Below, piece by piece: positions 18,204 through 28,125 of a stretch of DNA of 40,997 nt. Each line of letters opens with the position of its first letter. Position 1 is the first letter of the stretch. Below the pieces are notes generated by a model that had not been told where the DNA came from, searched no databases, and was given only the letters and a program-made list of their open reading frames with translations. The position numbers were made by a program, and so were the translations under genes. This DNA comes from Massilia atriviolacea (GTDB lineage: Bacteria > Pseudomonadota > Gammaproteobacteria > Burkholderiales > Burkholderiaceae_D), in contig NZ_RXLQ01000030.1 in assembly GCF_003953935.1 (NCBI RefSeq), positions 1-40,997 of the forward strand, given 5' to 3'.

Positions 18204-19328
18204 ATGAAGCTGTCCCTTTCCCTCATGGCCGTTCTTCTCGCAGGGACGGCAGTAGCCCAGAACCTGCTGCAGCCAACACAGCCGGCGGCCGAGCAGCAGC
18301 CTCGCGCGCCATCCGCCTCCACCGTCAGCCCAGGCTCGCAGTCAGCCCGGTCCGCTGTTCCAACAACACCCCGGACGCTGCCTGCAAATGCTGCGCCGGC
18401 CTTCCCCGCTCCCGTTCCAAATCAGCCAGTTCAGCAGTCGAATTTCGGACCGGATACATACGCCCCGGCCAAACATCAGAACAAAGCGCGCGCAGTGCAA
18501 AGCCATGACGGAATCGCCCCGCTTCCGCCTCTCGTCCCGCCCGACAATCTCAAGCAAGGGCAGGCAGCCGTTTCTCCGTTCAGCGAAGCCGAGATAGTAC
18601 AAATGCGAAAAGGCTACGACCGCACAAGAAAAGCGAAAGCATTCCGTCCAGTGCGGACCATCCCCCGCATCAGCAGTATCACTGTGGACCTGGCACCGGG
18701 CTCGACGCCGCCTATTGCGCGGATGCTGCCCGGCGAGATGACAACCCTGATGTTCCTGGACGCCACCGGAGCCCCGTGGCCACTTGCCGCCGCGCCGCGC
18801 GTCTCCGACAGCCGGTACTTCGACGCCGAATGGTTGAAAGGTACGGCAACCGTCGTACTCTCCGGCCTTTCACCATACGAAGACGGAAACCTTAGTGTGC
18901 TCCTGGAGGGTTTTGCCACTCCGGTCGTCATCAAGCTCGCCACCGGCGAACCAGATTCCAAGTCCGACAGCCGGGTCGTCGACTACCGCCTTGACCTGCG
19001 CATTCCGGGACGCGCCCCTGGCACGCCCGACGGCAAGATGGGACCGGCAAAAATCGCGCTTTACGACGAAACCATGCAGCGTTTTCTGGACGGCATTCCG
19101 CCGCCAGCCGCCAAGGCCGTGCGGATTGACGGGGCACGCGACATCCGGACAAAAGCATGGGCACTCGATGGCGCGCTCTTCCTGCGTACCGACCTCGATA
19201 TTCAAACGGCGTTCGACCAAAGCATCGCTGCCGGCGACGGCACCAGGGTGTACCGCCTTCCGCCTACACCGTTCATCACCTTTTCCGAAGGTGGCCGGTC
19301 CGTGACGATGCAGCTCGAAATTGACTAG
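18204..19328 (+). CDS. dotH: Type IVB secretion core protein DotH/IcmK (TraN of R64)
   Basis: A 374-residue exported protein; the start at 18204 has AAGGA nine bases before it and gives a clear signal peptide (MKLSLSLMAVLLAGTAVAQ). A proline/alanine-rich linker (about 20-120) leads to the DotH domain, with DLAPGSTPPIARMLPGEMTT, FLDATGAPWPL and a VVLSGLSPYEDGNLSVLLEG segment typical of IcmK. The family forms the outer-membrane core ring with DotC and DotD lipoproteins. It is not a lipoprotein here either. It lies 11 bases after dotI. Confidence 0.88.
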   Translation: MKLSLSLMAVLLAGTAVAQNLLQPTQPAAEQQPRAPSASTVSPGSQSARSAVPTTPRTLPANAAPAFPAPVPNQPVQQSNFGPDTYAPAKHQNKARAVQSHDGIAPLPPLVPPDNLKQGQAAVSPFSEAEIVQMRKGYDRTRKAKAFRPVRTIPRISSITVDLAPGSTPPIARMLPGEMTTLMFLDATGAPWPLAAAPRVSDSRYFDAEWLKGTATVVLSGLSPYEDGNLSVLLEGFATPVVIKLATGEPDSKSDSRVVDYRLDLRIPGRAPGTPDGKMGPAKIALYDETMQRFLDGIPPPAAKAVRIDGARDIRTKAWALDGALFLRTDLDIQTAFDQSIAAGDGTRVYRLPPTPFITFSEGGRSVTMQLEID

Positions 19329-19337
19329 GAGGACGTC

Positions 19338-20597
19338 ATGAATGCTATCCAGGAAGACATTGGACGACAGACGAAGGTGCTCGTTGCCAGTGCAGCCGTC
19401 GTGTTGATCGCAGGCGCATATCTCGCCTACAGCTACTCCGGGGCTGCCTCAGTCAATCAGTCGGCCGTGAATGCCGTCCTGCGGAATGGAAGCACTCCGG
19501 TCGTCGAAAGCGAACACTACAGTGAAGTGCTCGAAAAATACAATGTCAGGAACGCTTCCGCTGCATCACAATCGAAAGAGACCTACGTGTCAGTGTTTTC
19601 CTCGCGGCCGCAGACCGTACCGCCCGCGCCAGCACTTGCACGAGCCGAGGCATATCAGCTACAGGCGCCAACTACGCCATTTCCACCTGCCCCTTCGGAC
19701 GGAATTGCGGAGCCGTCCCAACGCCCCGCCCCTGGCCAGGCACCGTCCGAACCACCCGATCCGAAACAACAGGAGCGCCTGGCACAGCAAACTGAAGGGC
19801 TCTTGCAGAATTGGGCTGCGGTGCCGCACTCCACCGCTCGGATCGGTGAAATCGAACGTACACGCCTGCCCGACAAGCCGGCAATACGCCTCGATGCACT
19901 GGCGCCTCACGGTAAAGCCGAATCCCGGCAGCCACACCTGGTCGTGCCGGTGTTCTCGCTAGTGCCTGCCCTTCTGGGAACGGACATCGATACCGACGAA
20001 GACTCGATGGTTGAAGCCTTCATTCCATCGGGAGCATTTGCGGGCGCTACGTTGTATGCGATGGGCTACAAACGCATGAACGACAGCGTGGATATGACGT
20101 TCACGTTCATGAAATGGAAAAATCGGAGCTATCGCATCAACGCCAAGTCGATCGACAAGAGCACGATGCGCAGTTCCTTGTCAGGTGAAGTGAACAACCG
20201 CTACTTTTCCCGAATCCTCCTGCCGGCCCTGGCAATCGGACTGGCGAGAACCGGGCAGTTGTTCGAGCAGGCAAATACGCAAACGGTCGTCACACCGTTT
20301 GGAGGCCAGATTCAGTCGCGTTCCGGCTCGCCATCAGGCAGGACCATTGCCGGTGCGATCGCAAGTGGCGCCGCCGAAGAAGCAGGCCAGGTGCTGCGTG
20401 CGGATGCAGCACAGCTTCCCGTTAAACAGGTGCTCATCCCACGCAACGAAACAATCGGTATCCGGTTCATAGACCCGGTCGTTAGCAGCGACGAGGTCGA
20501 GCCGCAGGTAGACAAGAAACAGGATGCCATGCCTGCCCCGGCGGCACCGGAATCGGCAGGTAAAAGCCAGCCGGACACAGCTGTCCATCAGCGCTAG
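19338..20597 (+). CDS. dotG: Type IVB secretion core protein DotG/IcmE (VirB10-like, TraO of R64)
   Basis: A 419-residue protein with a short cytoplasmic start and one membrane helix (about 15-33, LVASAAVVLIAGAYLAYSY). A long proline-rich periplasmic linker (about 90-150) precedes a C-terminal VirB10/TrbI-like domain (about 210-395, FIPSGAFAGATLYAMGYKRM, then VKQVLIPRNETIGIRFIDPV). It spans the envelope, linking the inner platform to the outer-membrane ring. TAGGAGGA precedes the start by a few bases. It lacks the long pentapeptide-like repeats of Legionella DotG, as expected for conjugative versions. Confidence 0.9.
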   Translation: MNAIQEDIGRQTKVLVASAAVVLIAGAYLAYSYSGAASVNQSAVNAVLRNGSTPVVESEHYSEVLEKYNVRNASAASQSKETYVSVFSSRPQTVPPAPALARAEAYQLQAPTTPFPPAPSDGIAEPSQRPAPGQAPSEPPDPKQQERLAQQTEGLLQNWAAVPHSTARIGEIERTRLPDKPAIRLDALAPHGKAESRQPHLVVPVFSLVPALLGTDIDTDEDSMVEAFIPSGAFAGATLYAMGYKRMNDSVDMTFTFMKWKNRSYRINAKSIDKSTMRSSLSGEVNNRYFSRILLPALAIGLARTGQLFEQANTQTVVTPFGGQIQSRSGSPSGRTIAGAIASGAAEEAGQVLRADAAQLPVKQVLIPRNETIGIRFIDPVVSSDEVEPQVDKKQDAMPAPAAPESAGKSQPDTAVHQR

Positions 20598-20619
20598 ATT
20601 TCCAATACGAGGCATTCAG

Positions 20620-21420
20620 ATGACCAACGAAAATTCTCCGAATGACGAACCGGAAGCAGCACCAGATGTATTCGATATGGCTCTGCCTCGCGAAACGACG
20701 CCTCCCCCTCACGACACGCTCGCTGGCATGCGAAGCACGAGCACGAATGACGGCGATGCACTCGCCAGTATCGGCCCCCGCCATTTTGCGGGGCTGGCCG
20801 TAGCCATCGCCGTCGTCTGGCTCGCATGGCCTGCGGAAAACTCTAAAACACCTTCGACCGAGAACTCCCCTGTGCTAAACACGCAACTCAGATCGACGAC
20901 ATCTCGTTCCACCCCACTCCCGAACGATCGGACAGGACAGAACACTGCGCCACGTGGCCCATCCGGAAAACAAGTCGCCCTCCCGCGCGACGGCCCTGGG
21001 GCAACTGGTAGCCAGCAGCTGGAAATGGCAGGGGAGATCATCCAGGCACAGGCACAGCAAGCTGCCGCACTGGTAGCGGCTATCGATAATCTTGGCGCGC
21101 GCCTTGCTGTTGTGGAGGCACGTCTGAGTGCACCGGACAAACCCAGCCTTGAATTACCCGGGCACTCGGCAAAAAACAAGAACAGTCCAAGGGAGAAACA
21201 GGTCCGTTCAAACGAACGAGCTCGAACATCGGCCGACAGAGTTGCAGCGCCTGTTGTGCCTGGCTATTCGCTCAACACGATTTATACCGGACAGGCCTGG
21301 ATAGTACGCGATGGGCATCTGAACGTTGTGCAGCGAGGCGACGTCATCGAAGATTTCAAGGTCATCCGTATCGATGCGCGCGAACACCAGGTGCTGACGT
21401 CACGCGGCATCATCCGCTAG
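20620..21420 (+). CDS. dotF: Type IVB secretion protein DotF/IcmG-like (TraP of R64)
   Basis: A 266-residue bitopic membrane protein. The start ATG at 20620 follows ACGAGG. The N-terminal 45 residues are acidic and cytoplasmic, one helix lies at about 50-68 (HFAGLAVAIAVVWLAWPA), and a Ser/Pro/Gln-rich linker and a short coiled coil (AQAQQAAALVAAIDNLGARL) follow. The small C-terminal beta domain (YSLNTIYTGQAWIV, then VLTSRGIIR) is the part most like TraP/IcmG. The assignment rests on that domain and on position between dotG and traQ; the family diverges quickly. Confidence 0.75.
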   Translation: MTNENSPNDEPEAAPDVFDMALPRETTPPPHDTLAGMRSTSTNDGDALASIGPRHFAGLAVAIAVVWLAWPAENSKTPSTENSPVLNTQLRSTTSRSTPLPNDRTGQNTAPRGPSGKQVALPRDGPGATGSQQLEMAGEIIQAQAQQAAALVAAIDNLGARLAVVEARLSAPDKPSLELPGHSAKNKNSPREKQVRSNERARTSADRVAAPVVPGYSLNTIYTGQAWIVRDGHLNVVQRGDVIEDFKVIRIDAREHQVLTSRGIIR

Positions 21421-21428
21421 AGGATGTC

Positions 21429-21962
21429 ATGGATATCTCAGCGATGCTCGTCAATTTTGCGAAAGAATTTCCGGTCGCAATGTGGAGGATTTTATGGGCA
21501 TTAGGTGCGCTGGTAGGCATGCTGTATGTCGGGAGTGCCTTGCTGCGCATGTCGCGTGCATCTCGTTTGCCCGGACAAAGCGCCGTGACCGTCGGCGATA
21601 TCCTGCCGATCATCATCGTCGGCTCGCTGCTGCTCAACTTGCGGCTCTTCATCAACACGACCTGGAATTCAATGGCGTCAGGCGCAATCAGCTATGGCCC
21701 GGTAGCTTATGCACAAGCCGCAGAATTCGGGAAGATGGCCGACGCCATCAATGCGGTGCTGACGCTCGCAAGCGTCGCCGGCGGATGCTATTTCTTCAAG
21801 GGCGTCACGCTACTCAAGAAGGCGACTGTCGAAGGACAGTCTTCGCACGGCGCCGATGATACGGTCTGGCGCGCCTTGACGCATATGGTCGGCGGATCGC
21901 TGCTGGTGCAGATCGGCGACACCATCGAACGGTTCCGGCAGTCCGCTCATCTTTTTTGGTAA
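21429..21962 (+). CDS. traQ: TraQ-like (DotE/IcmC-type) membrane protein
   Basis: A 177-residue inner-membrane protein with about four hydrophobic helices (about 18-40, 57-77, 108-128 and 147-162). Position after traP and before traR/icmD, and length, match R64 TraQ, which has been related to IcmC/DotE of Legionella. No catalytic motif is present. The role in the membrane platform is inferred from gene order. The gene starts eight bases after dotF. Confidence 0.65.
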   Translation: MDISAMLVNFAKEFPVAMWRILWALGALVGMLYVGSALLRMSRASRLPGQSAVTVGDILPIIIVGSLLLNLRLFINTTWNSMASGAISYGPVAYAQAAEFGKMADAINAVLTLASVAGGCYFFKGVTLLKKATVEGQSSHGADDTVWRALTHMVGGSLLVQIGDTIERFRQSAHLFW

Positions 21963-21990
21963 CCGTTCACTCACCACGAAGGAGCAAAAA

Positions 21991-22452
21991 ATGAACTTTC
22001 ATAATGCTTGGAATTCAGCAGGCAATGGCCTTCTTCAAGCCCATTTGCGCCTGACAGCAACGCGCGACGCCATGTCAGGTTCTTCGCGCGAGCACCGGCT
22101 GATGCTCGTCAGCGCGGCCATCGTATGTGGCGGCCTTCTGGTGGCGACCGCCGCCTCGGCACAAGGCAGCGACGGTATCGCTGGCTTGGTGAACAAGGCC
22201 GGCACACAGGCAGATAGTGTGAAACTATCCCTGGGTAAGGTATTCGCTGCGGCTGGCTTCGCCGGCGCTGGCTTCGGTGGATGGAACTGGTGGCGGAAGG
22301 GAAAAGAGGGCGAGCAAAGCCATATCAAGGGCAGCCAGATTTTCGTTCCCATTCTTGCTGGTGCAGCACTGGGCGCCATCGGTTTTGTCATGATCAAGGC
22401 GGGCGAATCGGTCGGTATACAGCGTAGCGACATGGGCGTGGTTCCGACCTGA
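21991..22452 (+). CDS. icmD: DotP/IcmD-like membrane protein (TraR of R64)
   Basis: A 153-residue membrane protein. AAGGAG sits six bases before the ATG. The hydrophobic segments lie at about 37-58 (signal-anchor-like, ending ATAASAQG), 82-98 (FAAAGFAGAGFGGWNWW) and 112-132 (IFVPILAGAALGAIGFVMI). A small basic loop (RKGKEGEQSHIKG) separates the last two. The pattern and gene position fit IcmD/DotP and TraR. Its mechanistic role in the secretion apparatus is not known in detail. Confidence 0.75.
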   Translation: MNFHNAWNSAGNGLLQAHLRLTATRDAMSGSSREHRLMLVSAAIVCGGLLVATAASAQGSDGIAGLVNKAGTQADSVKLSLGKVFAAAGFAGAGFGGWNWWRKGKEGEQSHIKGSQIFVPILAGAALGAIGFVMIKAGESVGIQRSDMGVVPT

Positions 22453-22495
22453 CATTCACTTGGATGGGCGGCTGCAATACGCCGCCCAGAAAATC

Positions 22496-23245
22496 ATGAA
22501 CTTCGATACGAACAATGCCGACACCGAGGCCAGGGCGGACGACGCTCCGGTGCCCGAGGAATCGCTGGGCCAGGGCTTCGACACGCCCCTGTTTCCCTCG
22601 CTGCTGATCTCCACGAAGAGCCGCATCTGGGGCGATGCAGCGCCGGGCGCTACCGAACCCGCTGCTTCCGGTTTTACTGCCACGGACCTGCGCGACCGGG
22701 CTCTGAGACGCGACAAATTCCGATGCCGCTTCTGCGGATTCGAAAGCCGGAACAACGGCATTCACAATGCCAACGACAATCACAACGACATCCGCGAAGA
22801 TAACCTGTGGACCGCCGACCAGTTATGCCACGGATGGAGCCATCTTGGCGAACTCGGTGCCGACGACGCCGTCGTTGCCTATCTTCCCGGCCTGTCGGGC
22901 CAGGATGTGAACCACCTCCAGCGCTCGATGATGGTTGCGCTGGAAAGTGGCGACGACGATGAGCGGGCCGATGCACTGGCCCTGCTCAACTGGGCCGCGT
23001 CGCATCGCGACTATGTGAAGCAGGTTTGGGGGACTTTTTCCCCGGCTGCCTTCTCCGATGCGCTGGCGCGCCTCAACGACGAGCAGCGGGGACTGCGTGA
23101 AATAGTATTCCACAATCTCGCGCTCGTGTTCCACCCCGCGCCGCTTGCGTCCCATGCCGCCAAATGGGTCGCCGAGGCATACGCACCGTATCCATTGCAG
23201 CGGTGGCGCCAGGTGCACCACGACGTCATGAACGCGCCTATCTGA
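22496..23245 (+). CDS. icmJ: IcmJ/DotN-like zinc protein (TraT of R64)
   Basis: A soluble protein of about 249 residues with the IcmJ hallmark RDKFRCRFCGF and a later DQLCHGW, giving candidate zinc cysteines in an HNH-nuclease-like fold. In Legionella, DotN is part of the coupling-protein (DotL) complex; HNH catalytic function has not been shown for it. The start is uncertain: ATG at 22496 lacks a clear ribosome site, and a TTG at 22460 would add 12 residues. It sits between icmD and icmB as in R64. A C-terminal helical region (about 150-249) completes it. Confidence 0.78.
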   Translation: MNFDTNNADTEARADDAPVPEESLGQGFDTPLFPSLLISTKSRIWGDAAPGATEPAASGFTATDLRDRALRRDKFRCRFCGFESRNNGIHNANDNHNDIREDNLWTADQLCHGWSHLGELGADDAVVAYLPGLSGQDVNHLQRSMMVALESGDDDERADALALLNWAASHRDYVKQVWGTFSPAAFSDALARLNDEQRGLREIVFHNLALVFHPAPLASHAAKWVAEAYAPYPLQRWRQVHHDVMNAPI

Positions 23246-23256
23246 AGGGAACCGTG

Positions 23257-26200
23257 ATGAAACTGCTCGAATCAGGTGTCGAGGCGGCAGAAGACATCCT
23301 TGCGTTTCTGGCCAAGTACATGATCGGGCGCGACCTGGCAAGCTACTGCGAGCTTGCCACGGCCGTGGGGCTCACTGACGAAGACATCAAGCGCCGACCC
23401 GGACTTCGCGATCCCTACACGCTGGTCACACGCGACAACGCCTTGCTGAGCGTTTTTGACGTCCAGGGAACTTACCAGATTCAATCGCCGGACGACTTCG
23501 AAAAAATGATCGAGAACCTGAGAATCAGGCAAAACGGCTACATGCGCAAGCACGGCCACTCCCTTACATTTTCTTTCGAGCGTGACCCGGACCGCGCACT
23601 CGATGAGCTCATGCGCCTGGCCGAGCCGCAGATCAACACGGCGCGCCGCATCGGCATCAGATCGGAGGACATCATCCTCGATCGGGTACGCCGCAACGCC
23701 CCCTTGGTCGCATGGGAGCAGAACCTGCTGGTCGTCTACACCCACATGAGCGTGATGACAAAGGAAGAAAGCAAGCGGGAACTGAAATTGCGCAGGCAAG
23801 AAGCCGTGGATCACAAGTTGCCACGAATCGAGCATGGCCAAAGCCCGGCATCGGTTCTGATCGCGTTGAAGTACCGGCACGATGCGATGCTCGACCGAAT
23901 TCGCCTGGACTATGAGCGCTGCGGCCCGGATGGCAAGCTGGGAGTGATGATGCGGCAGATGAGCGCTCATGAGGCGGTAAAAGCCGTGCGCGTCATGGTC
24001 AACCGGGAGCGCACCTCCCAGAAATTCCGCCCTACCCTGCCCGGCGACCGTTTCACGCCGCATGGCAGGGAAGACAAGCGCGATGCTTCGGACCTGACCG
24101 CGCCGCTAATCAGCTACCAGATCTGCACGAACGATGTGCGCACGAAGGGCGAGTTCATTCAGACCGATGAACTCGTGCATGGGAACCTCTCCATCGAACT
24201 CGGTCCGCAGGACCCACTCTCCTTCTCCGCCTTGCTCGACAATGTCGACCGTGAAATTCCCTGGCGCATACGCATTGACCTGAGTCCGGGCGGACTCGAT
24301 GAAATGCGCGGACGGCAGATGATGGTGGCGTTCGTTGGCATGCTTCCAGCTAACCGGCAGATCCGCCAGTCCTTTGTCGACCTCGTCGAACGCAGCAAGG
24401 AAGATGCGATCTGCTCGATGAAGATCACGATATCGACCTGGTCCTCAACCGAGATCGGTACCCGGCGCCGCATGGCCGCACTGGAAAAAGCGCTCCAGGC
24501 ATGGGGAACATGCCTGGTCACCTCCGTCCATGGCGATCCTGTCGGCGCATGGGCATCGACCATTCCCGCGTTCACGACGAGGAACCTGGCGAACCGGCTG
24601 GTCCCTCCGCTCCCGGATGCCCTGCGCATGCTGCCATTGCAGCGCCCCGCTACGCCGTGGAGCACAGGCGGAAACATGCTGATGCGGACCCTGGACGGGA
24701 AGATCTATCCGATTCAGCTTGGCAGCCGCCTCCAGGACACCTGGATCGACCTGTTCGCCGGCACCCCTGGCTCGGGGAAGTCCGGCTTGCTCAGTGCGAT
24801 GTGCAGCGCCACCCTTCACAACGCCGGGAACGTCAAACTGCCGCTGATGATGATTGTCGAAGTCGGGCCCTCATCCATCGGACAAATACAGCTGATCCGC
24901 GATTCGCTCCCCGCGCCACGAAAAAACGAAGCGATTTACCTCCGGCTGCAAAACTCGCCCGAATTCGCGGTGAATCTGTTCGATACCCAACTGGGCGCAC
25001 GTTTCCCCACAGCGCGGGAAGCGGATTTCCTGATCGACTTTCTCAACGCACTGTGCGCAGACCCTGAGCGACGAGCGGCACCTGCGGACTGTGCGCGTGT
25101 CAACACCCTCCTCCTGTCCATCGCGTATGAGGATCGAGCCGGCAAGGCGCAGCATCTCTACGAGTCGCATGTAGCTCCCGAAGTCGATGCGGTCCTCGCC
25201 AGCTCGGGACTGCGGGCGGAATTCGACGACGAATGGTGGAGCTCGGCAACGTGGTACGAGGTAACCGACATGCTGTTCGAACGCGGCTTCATCCGCGAAG
25301 CCTCGTACGCGCAACGCCAGGCAGTTCCGTGCCTGCCCGACTTTACCGCCTGTCTCAATCACGAAACCATTCGCCATTTGTTCGGCGAGGCGAGGCTCGA
25401 CGGCAACGGCGAGTCCATACTGACATACATGCGCCGCTGCTTTACAGTGGCCGCGACCAGCTACGCGCTCTTTAATTCAAGAACAAGGTTCGAACTCAAT
25501 AGCGAGACGCGCGTGGTCGCGATCGATCTGAACGATGTCATTGGCAGCAAGACGCCTGAAGGCAACGTGAAGTCGGCAATCATGTTTCTGTTTGCGCGAC
25601 ACATGGCAGCAAAAAATTACTTCCTGCGCGAAGAAACGCTACTCCCCGTTCTGCCGCCGCCGTATCACGCATACCACCTCAAGCGCGTGGCGGAAATCCA
25701 GGACGAAAAGAAGGTGGAGTTTTTTGACGAAACGCACAATGCAGGAGGGCTCAAGCCCTTCGAGGAAACGCTGATCAAGGACGGGCGCGAGGGGCGCAAA
25801 GCCGGGGTGAGGGTCGTTGCTTCATCCCAGTACCTTACCGATCACCCGCCGGCACTGCGAGCCGCTGCCACCTCGTTATATGTCTTGCGCGGTGGCAATC
25901 TTGGGGACGAAGCGGTCCTGCGCGACGAGTATGGCGTGTCGAGCGAAGCGATCCGCCGCCTCCAGCTCGAAGCTGTCGGGCCGGGTCCTGACGGCGTGAA
26001 CTTCCTGGCCCTGTTCAAAACCAAAGTCGGCTTCGTCGTTCAAATGCTGACCAATACCGTCGGCCCGATTGAGCTTTGGGCCTTCTCGACAACGCTGGAA
26101 GACGTGGCGCTACGTACCCGTCTCTACAAACGCATCGGCACCTACGCGGCCAGAAAGATACTGGCGGAGCATTTCCCACTGGGCACTGCGATCGAGACAA

Positions 26201-26316
26201 TAGAGCAGATGCGTGCCGCCGCCTCCAGCACCGAAGACGCAACGGTAATCGAGCAGCTCGCGAACAATCTGGCGGCCGCTTACGCAGCCACTACTCATAG
26301 GCAGATACCAACATGA
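23257..26316 (+). CDS. icmB: Type IVB secretion ATPase IcmB/DotO (VirB4-like, TraU of R64)
   Basis: A 1019-residue cytoplasmic ATPase close to the usual IcmB length. The N-terminal half is the VirB4-like membrane-docking region. The P-loop is GTPGSGKS at about residues 502-509 and the Walker B segment is VEFFDE at about 820-825. It energises assembly and transport at the inner-membrane platform in type IVB systems. The start is ATG at 23257; a GTG directly before it is an alternative. Its stop overlaps the next start (ATGA), indicating coupled translation with traW. Confidence 0.92.
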   Translation: MKLLESGVEAAEDILAFLAKYMIGRDLASYCELATAVGLTDEDIKRRPGLRDPYTLVTRDNALLSVFDVQGTYQIQSPDDFEKMIENLRIRQNGYMRKHGHSLTFSFERDPDRALDELMRLAEPQINTARRIGIRSEDIILDRVRRNAPLVAWEQNLLVVYTHMSVMTKEESKRELKLRRQEAVDHKLPRIEHGQSPASVLIALKYRHDAMLDRIRLDYERCGPDGKLGVMMRQMSAHEAVKAVRVMVNRERTSQKFRPTLPGDRFTPHGREDKRDASDLTAPLISYQICTNDVRTKGEFIQTDELVHGNLSIELGPQDPLSFSALLDNVDREIPWRIRIDLSPGGLDEMRGRQMMVAFVGMLPANRQIRQSFVDLVERSKEDAICSMKITISTWSSTEIGTRRRMAALEKALQAWGTCLVTSVHGDPVGAWASTIPAFTTRNLANRLVPPLPDALRMLPLQRPATPWSTGGNMLMRTLDGKIYPIQLGSRLQDTWIDLFAGTPGSGKSGLLSAMCSATLHNAGNVKLPLMMIVEVGPSSIGQIQLIRDSLPAPRKNEAIYLRLQNSPEFAVNLFDTQLGARFPTAREADFLIDFLNALCADPERRAAPADCARVNTLLLSIAYEDRAGKAQHLYESHVAPEVDAVLASSGLRAEFDDEWWSSATWYEVTDMLFERGFIREASYAQRQAVPCLPDFTACLNHETIRHLFGEARLDGNGESILTYMRRCFTVAATSYALFNSRTRFELNSETRVVAIDLNDVIGSKTPEGNVKSAIMFLFARHMAAKNYFLREETLLPVLPPPYHAYHLKRVAEIQDEKKVEFFDETHNAGGLKPFEETLIKDGREGRKAGVRVVASSQYLTDHPPALRAAATSLYVLRGGNLGDEAVLRDEYGVSSEAIRRLQLEAVGPGPDGVNFLALFKTKVGFVVQMLTNTVGPIELWAFSTTLEDVALRTRLYKRIGTYAARKILAEHFPLGTAIETIEQMRAAASSTEDATVIEQLANNLAAAYAATTHRQIPT

Positions 26317-27530
26317 AGACCATCAAACTTCGCCGCGCACCCTGTGCCTTGTTTCTTGCAGGAATGATAGCAAATACCCCGGCATCGGCATCAGGCTATC
26401 CCGTGTTCGACGCTGCTGTTCTGGCCGCCGTCAATCTCGTAAACTCGTCGGTCATCGCGCTGAACACCAGTGTTTCCAATCTCCTTTACAACATCGGGAT
26501 GGGGATTAATCAGAACGGACAAAAAGTCGCGAGCACGATCGAAGCGGCATCGAAGTCTCAGCGCGATTTCGATACCGTGCAGCAGACTAACCGCCGCCTC
26601 GAAGATGCGCGCCAGCGCTACGACATACCATCGAGCATATGCGCTGAATCGGCATCCGGGGGCGCGGCCCGGGTTGCCGAGTTCGCTGCGGCGACGAGAG
26701 GCGGCATTCGTCCGGGCGGCGGTGGCGCCATCGGCAATTACCAGATTGCCCAGGCCGTCAATACGCCTCCCGTGGCGCAGGGAGTCGATGCGTCCCGGGC
26801 AGCAAGAATCCATGCGCAGTTCTGCGATGCCGACGATCATGCCGCATATGGAGGATCCCAGTCCTGCCCCTCCATATCGGCCAGCATGCCTGGCGCGGAC
26901 AAGCGCTTCGACACCATCCAGATGGGTGCCGGGCCGAATGGCAAGAAGCAGGATCTGACGTACTCGCAACAGCAGATCGATGCGGCCCGGATGTATGTGC
27001 AAAACACCACGCGCCGGTCCATAGGTCCGCAGCTACGCAAGCTGGAAGCCGACACCGCCGCCGGCGCCCAGTACATCGGCCTGATGAACCAGTACAACGC
27101 GATCACCTCCGCTGCGGCCGATCCACAAGAACAGCGCATTGCCGACAGCCAGCCCAGCCCGGTGACCAAAGAGCTGCTGAGCGAGGCGCTCACCTCACCG
27201 GCCGCAAGGAGCTACTACGCGCTGATCGCATCCGCCAACGCAAAAGCGAGCGGAACCATGTCGGCACGGGAATTCGAAGCGTTCGAGGTTGGCCGGCGGT
27301 ACGCAAACACGGCCTATCAGCAGGATTTACAAGCCATGGCGGGAGATAACCTGGTGCGTGAACTCATTCGCGTCAATTCCCTCAACAGCTGGCTCATGTT
27401 GTCCATGAAGAACGAACTTCAAAAAGCGAACATGATCAACGGAATGGCCTTGTCCAGCCAGGCGAGGCAGGAATTCGAGCCGATACTCGCACTGAAATAC
27501 CGATCGGTTCCTGGCCGAGTTACGCAGTAA
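26313..27530 (+). CDS. traW: TraW-like exported conjugation protein
   Basis: A 405-residue protein with a signal peptide (about residues 1-27, ending TPASASG), hence periplasmic or cell surface. Length and place between traU and traX match R64 TraW; I do not see a lipobox. Helical regions (about 70-100 and 210-250) and several cysteines (ICAES, QFCDADD, SQSCPS) suggest disulfides, which may be the reason a DsbC-like protein is encoded downstream. The biochemical role of TraW is not known. It overlaps icmB by four bases. Confidence 0.65.
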   Translation: MKTIKLRRAPCALFLAGMIANTPASASGYPVFDAAVLAAVNLVNSSVIALNTSVSNLLYNIGMGINQNGQKVASTIEAASKSQRDFDTVQQTNRRLEDARQRYDIPSSICAESASGGAARVAEFAAATRGGIRPGGGGAIGNYQIAQAVNTPPVAQGVDASRAARIHAQFCDADDHAAYGGSQSCPSISASMPGADKRFDTIQMGAGPNGKKQDLTYSQQQIDAARMYVQNTTRRSIGPQLRKLEADTAAGAQYIGLMNQYNAITSAAADPQEQRIADSQPSPVTKELLSEALTSPAARSYYALIASANAKASGTMSAREFEAFEVGRRYANTAYQQDLQAMAGDNLVRELIRVNSLNSWLMLSMKNELQKANMINGMALSSQARQEFEPILALKYRSVPGRVTQ

Positions 27531-27561
27531 CGCCATACCGTATAGCACCAGGAGAACCATC

Positions 27562-28125
27562 ATGTCGCTCAGGAACATCGTGATCTGCGCCTGCAAGGCA
27601 GGGGCAACTCTTCTACGCATGCCCTCCCGCGCGATCAAGAAGAATGTCGACGCATTCCGACAGGCGAGAGACAATCATCGTCGCAATATCGCCTACATCC
27701 GCGATTTGTTCGACGGCATCCGTACGCAGGCAAAGGCGCGACAGGCCGTTGACGACACCGGCGATATCGAGTCCTTCCAGGCAATGATGGACAGGCGCGC
27801 TGCAAATGCACCGTCAGTCGACATGCTGACGCGGCATTTTTTACGCCAGAAGCGGTGGGCGCTTGCTGCCGCTGCCCTGTTCACAGTGCTTGCAATCGGC
27901 GCAATCGCGTCCGGGCACATGCTCGGAATCGCCACCCTGCTGTCGGCGCTACCCCTGTTCTTCATGGCCTCGCTGTCGGCACAACTTCGGCTCTGGCAAC
28001 TCCGCAACAAACGGTTGTCGCCGTCGGAAAAAGGCGGGCTGCAGGACTTCATCAAGGAGATCGACGGCTGGTACTGGGAGGTTCTGGATCCCGAGCTTGG
28101 AAAATCGTCAGGAGAGCGAAGGTGA
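27562..28125 (+). CDS. traX: TraX-like membrane protein
   Basis: A 187-residue protein with a good ribosome site (AGGAG, eight bases upstream). The N-terminal 90 residues are basic and cytoplasmic. Two closely spaced membrane helices follow (about 94-114 and 116-136, WALAAAALFTVLAIGAIASG, then TLLSALPLFFMASLSAQL). The C-terminus is short and soluble (KEIDGWYWEVLD). Position directly before traY and size fit R64 TraX. Its end overlaps the GTG start of the next gene, so expression is coupled to DotA/TraY. Confidence 0.65.
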   Translation: MSLRNIVICACKAGATLLRMPSRAIKKNVDAFRQARDNHRRNIAYIRDLFDGIRTQAKARQAVDDTGDIESFQAMMDRRAANAPSVDMLTRHFLRQKRWALAAAALFTVLAIGAIASGHMLGIATLLSALPLFFMASLSAQLRLWQLRNKRLSPSEKGGLQDFIKEIDGWYWEVLDPELGKSSGERR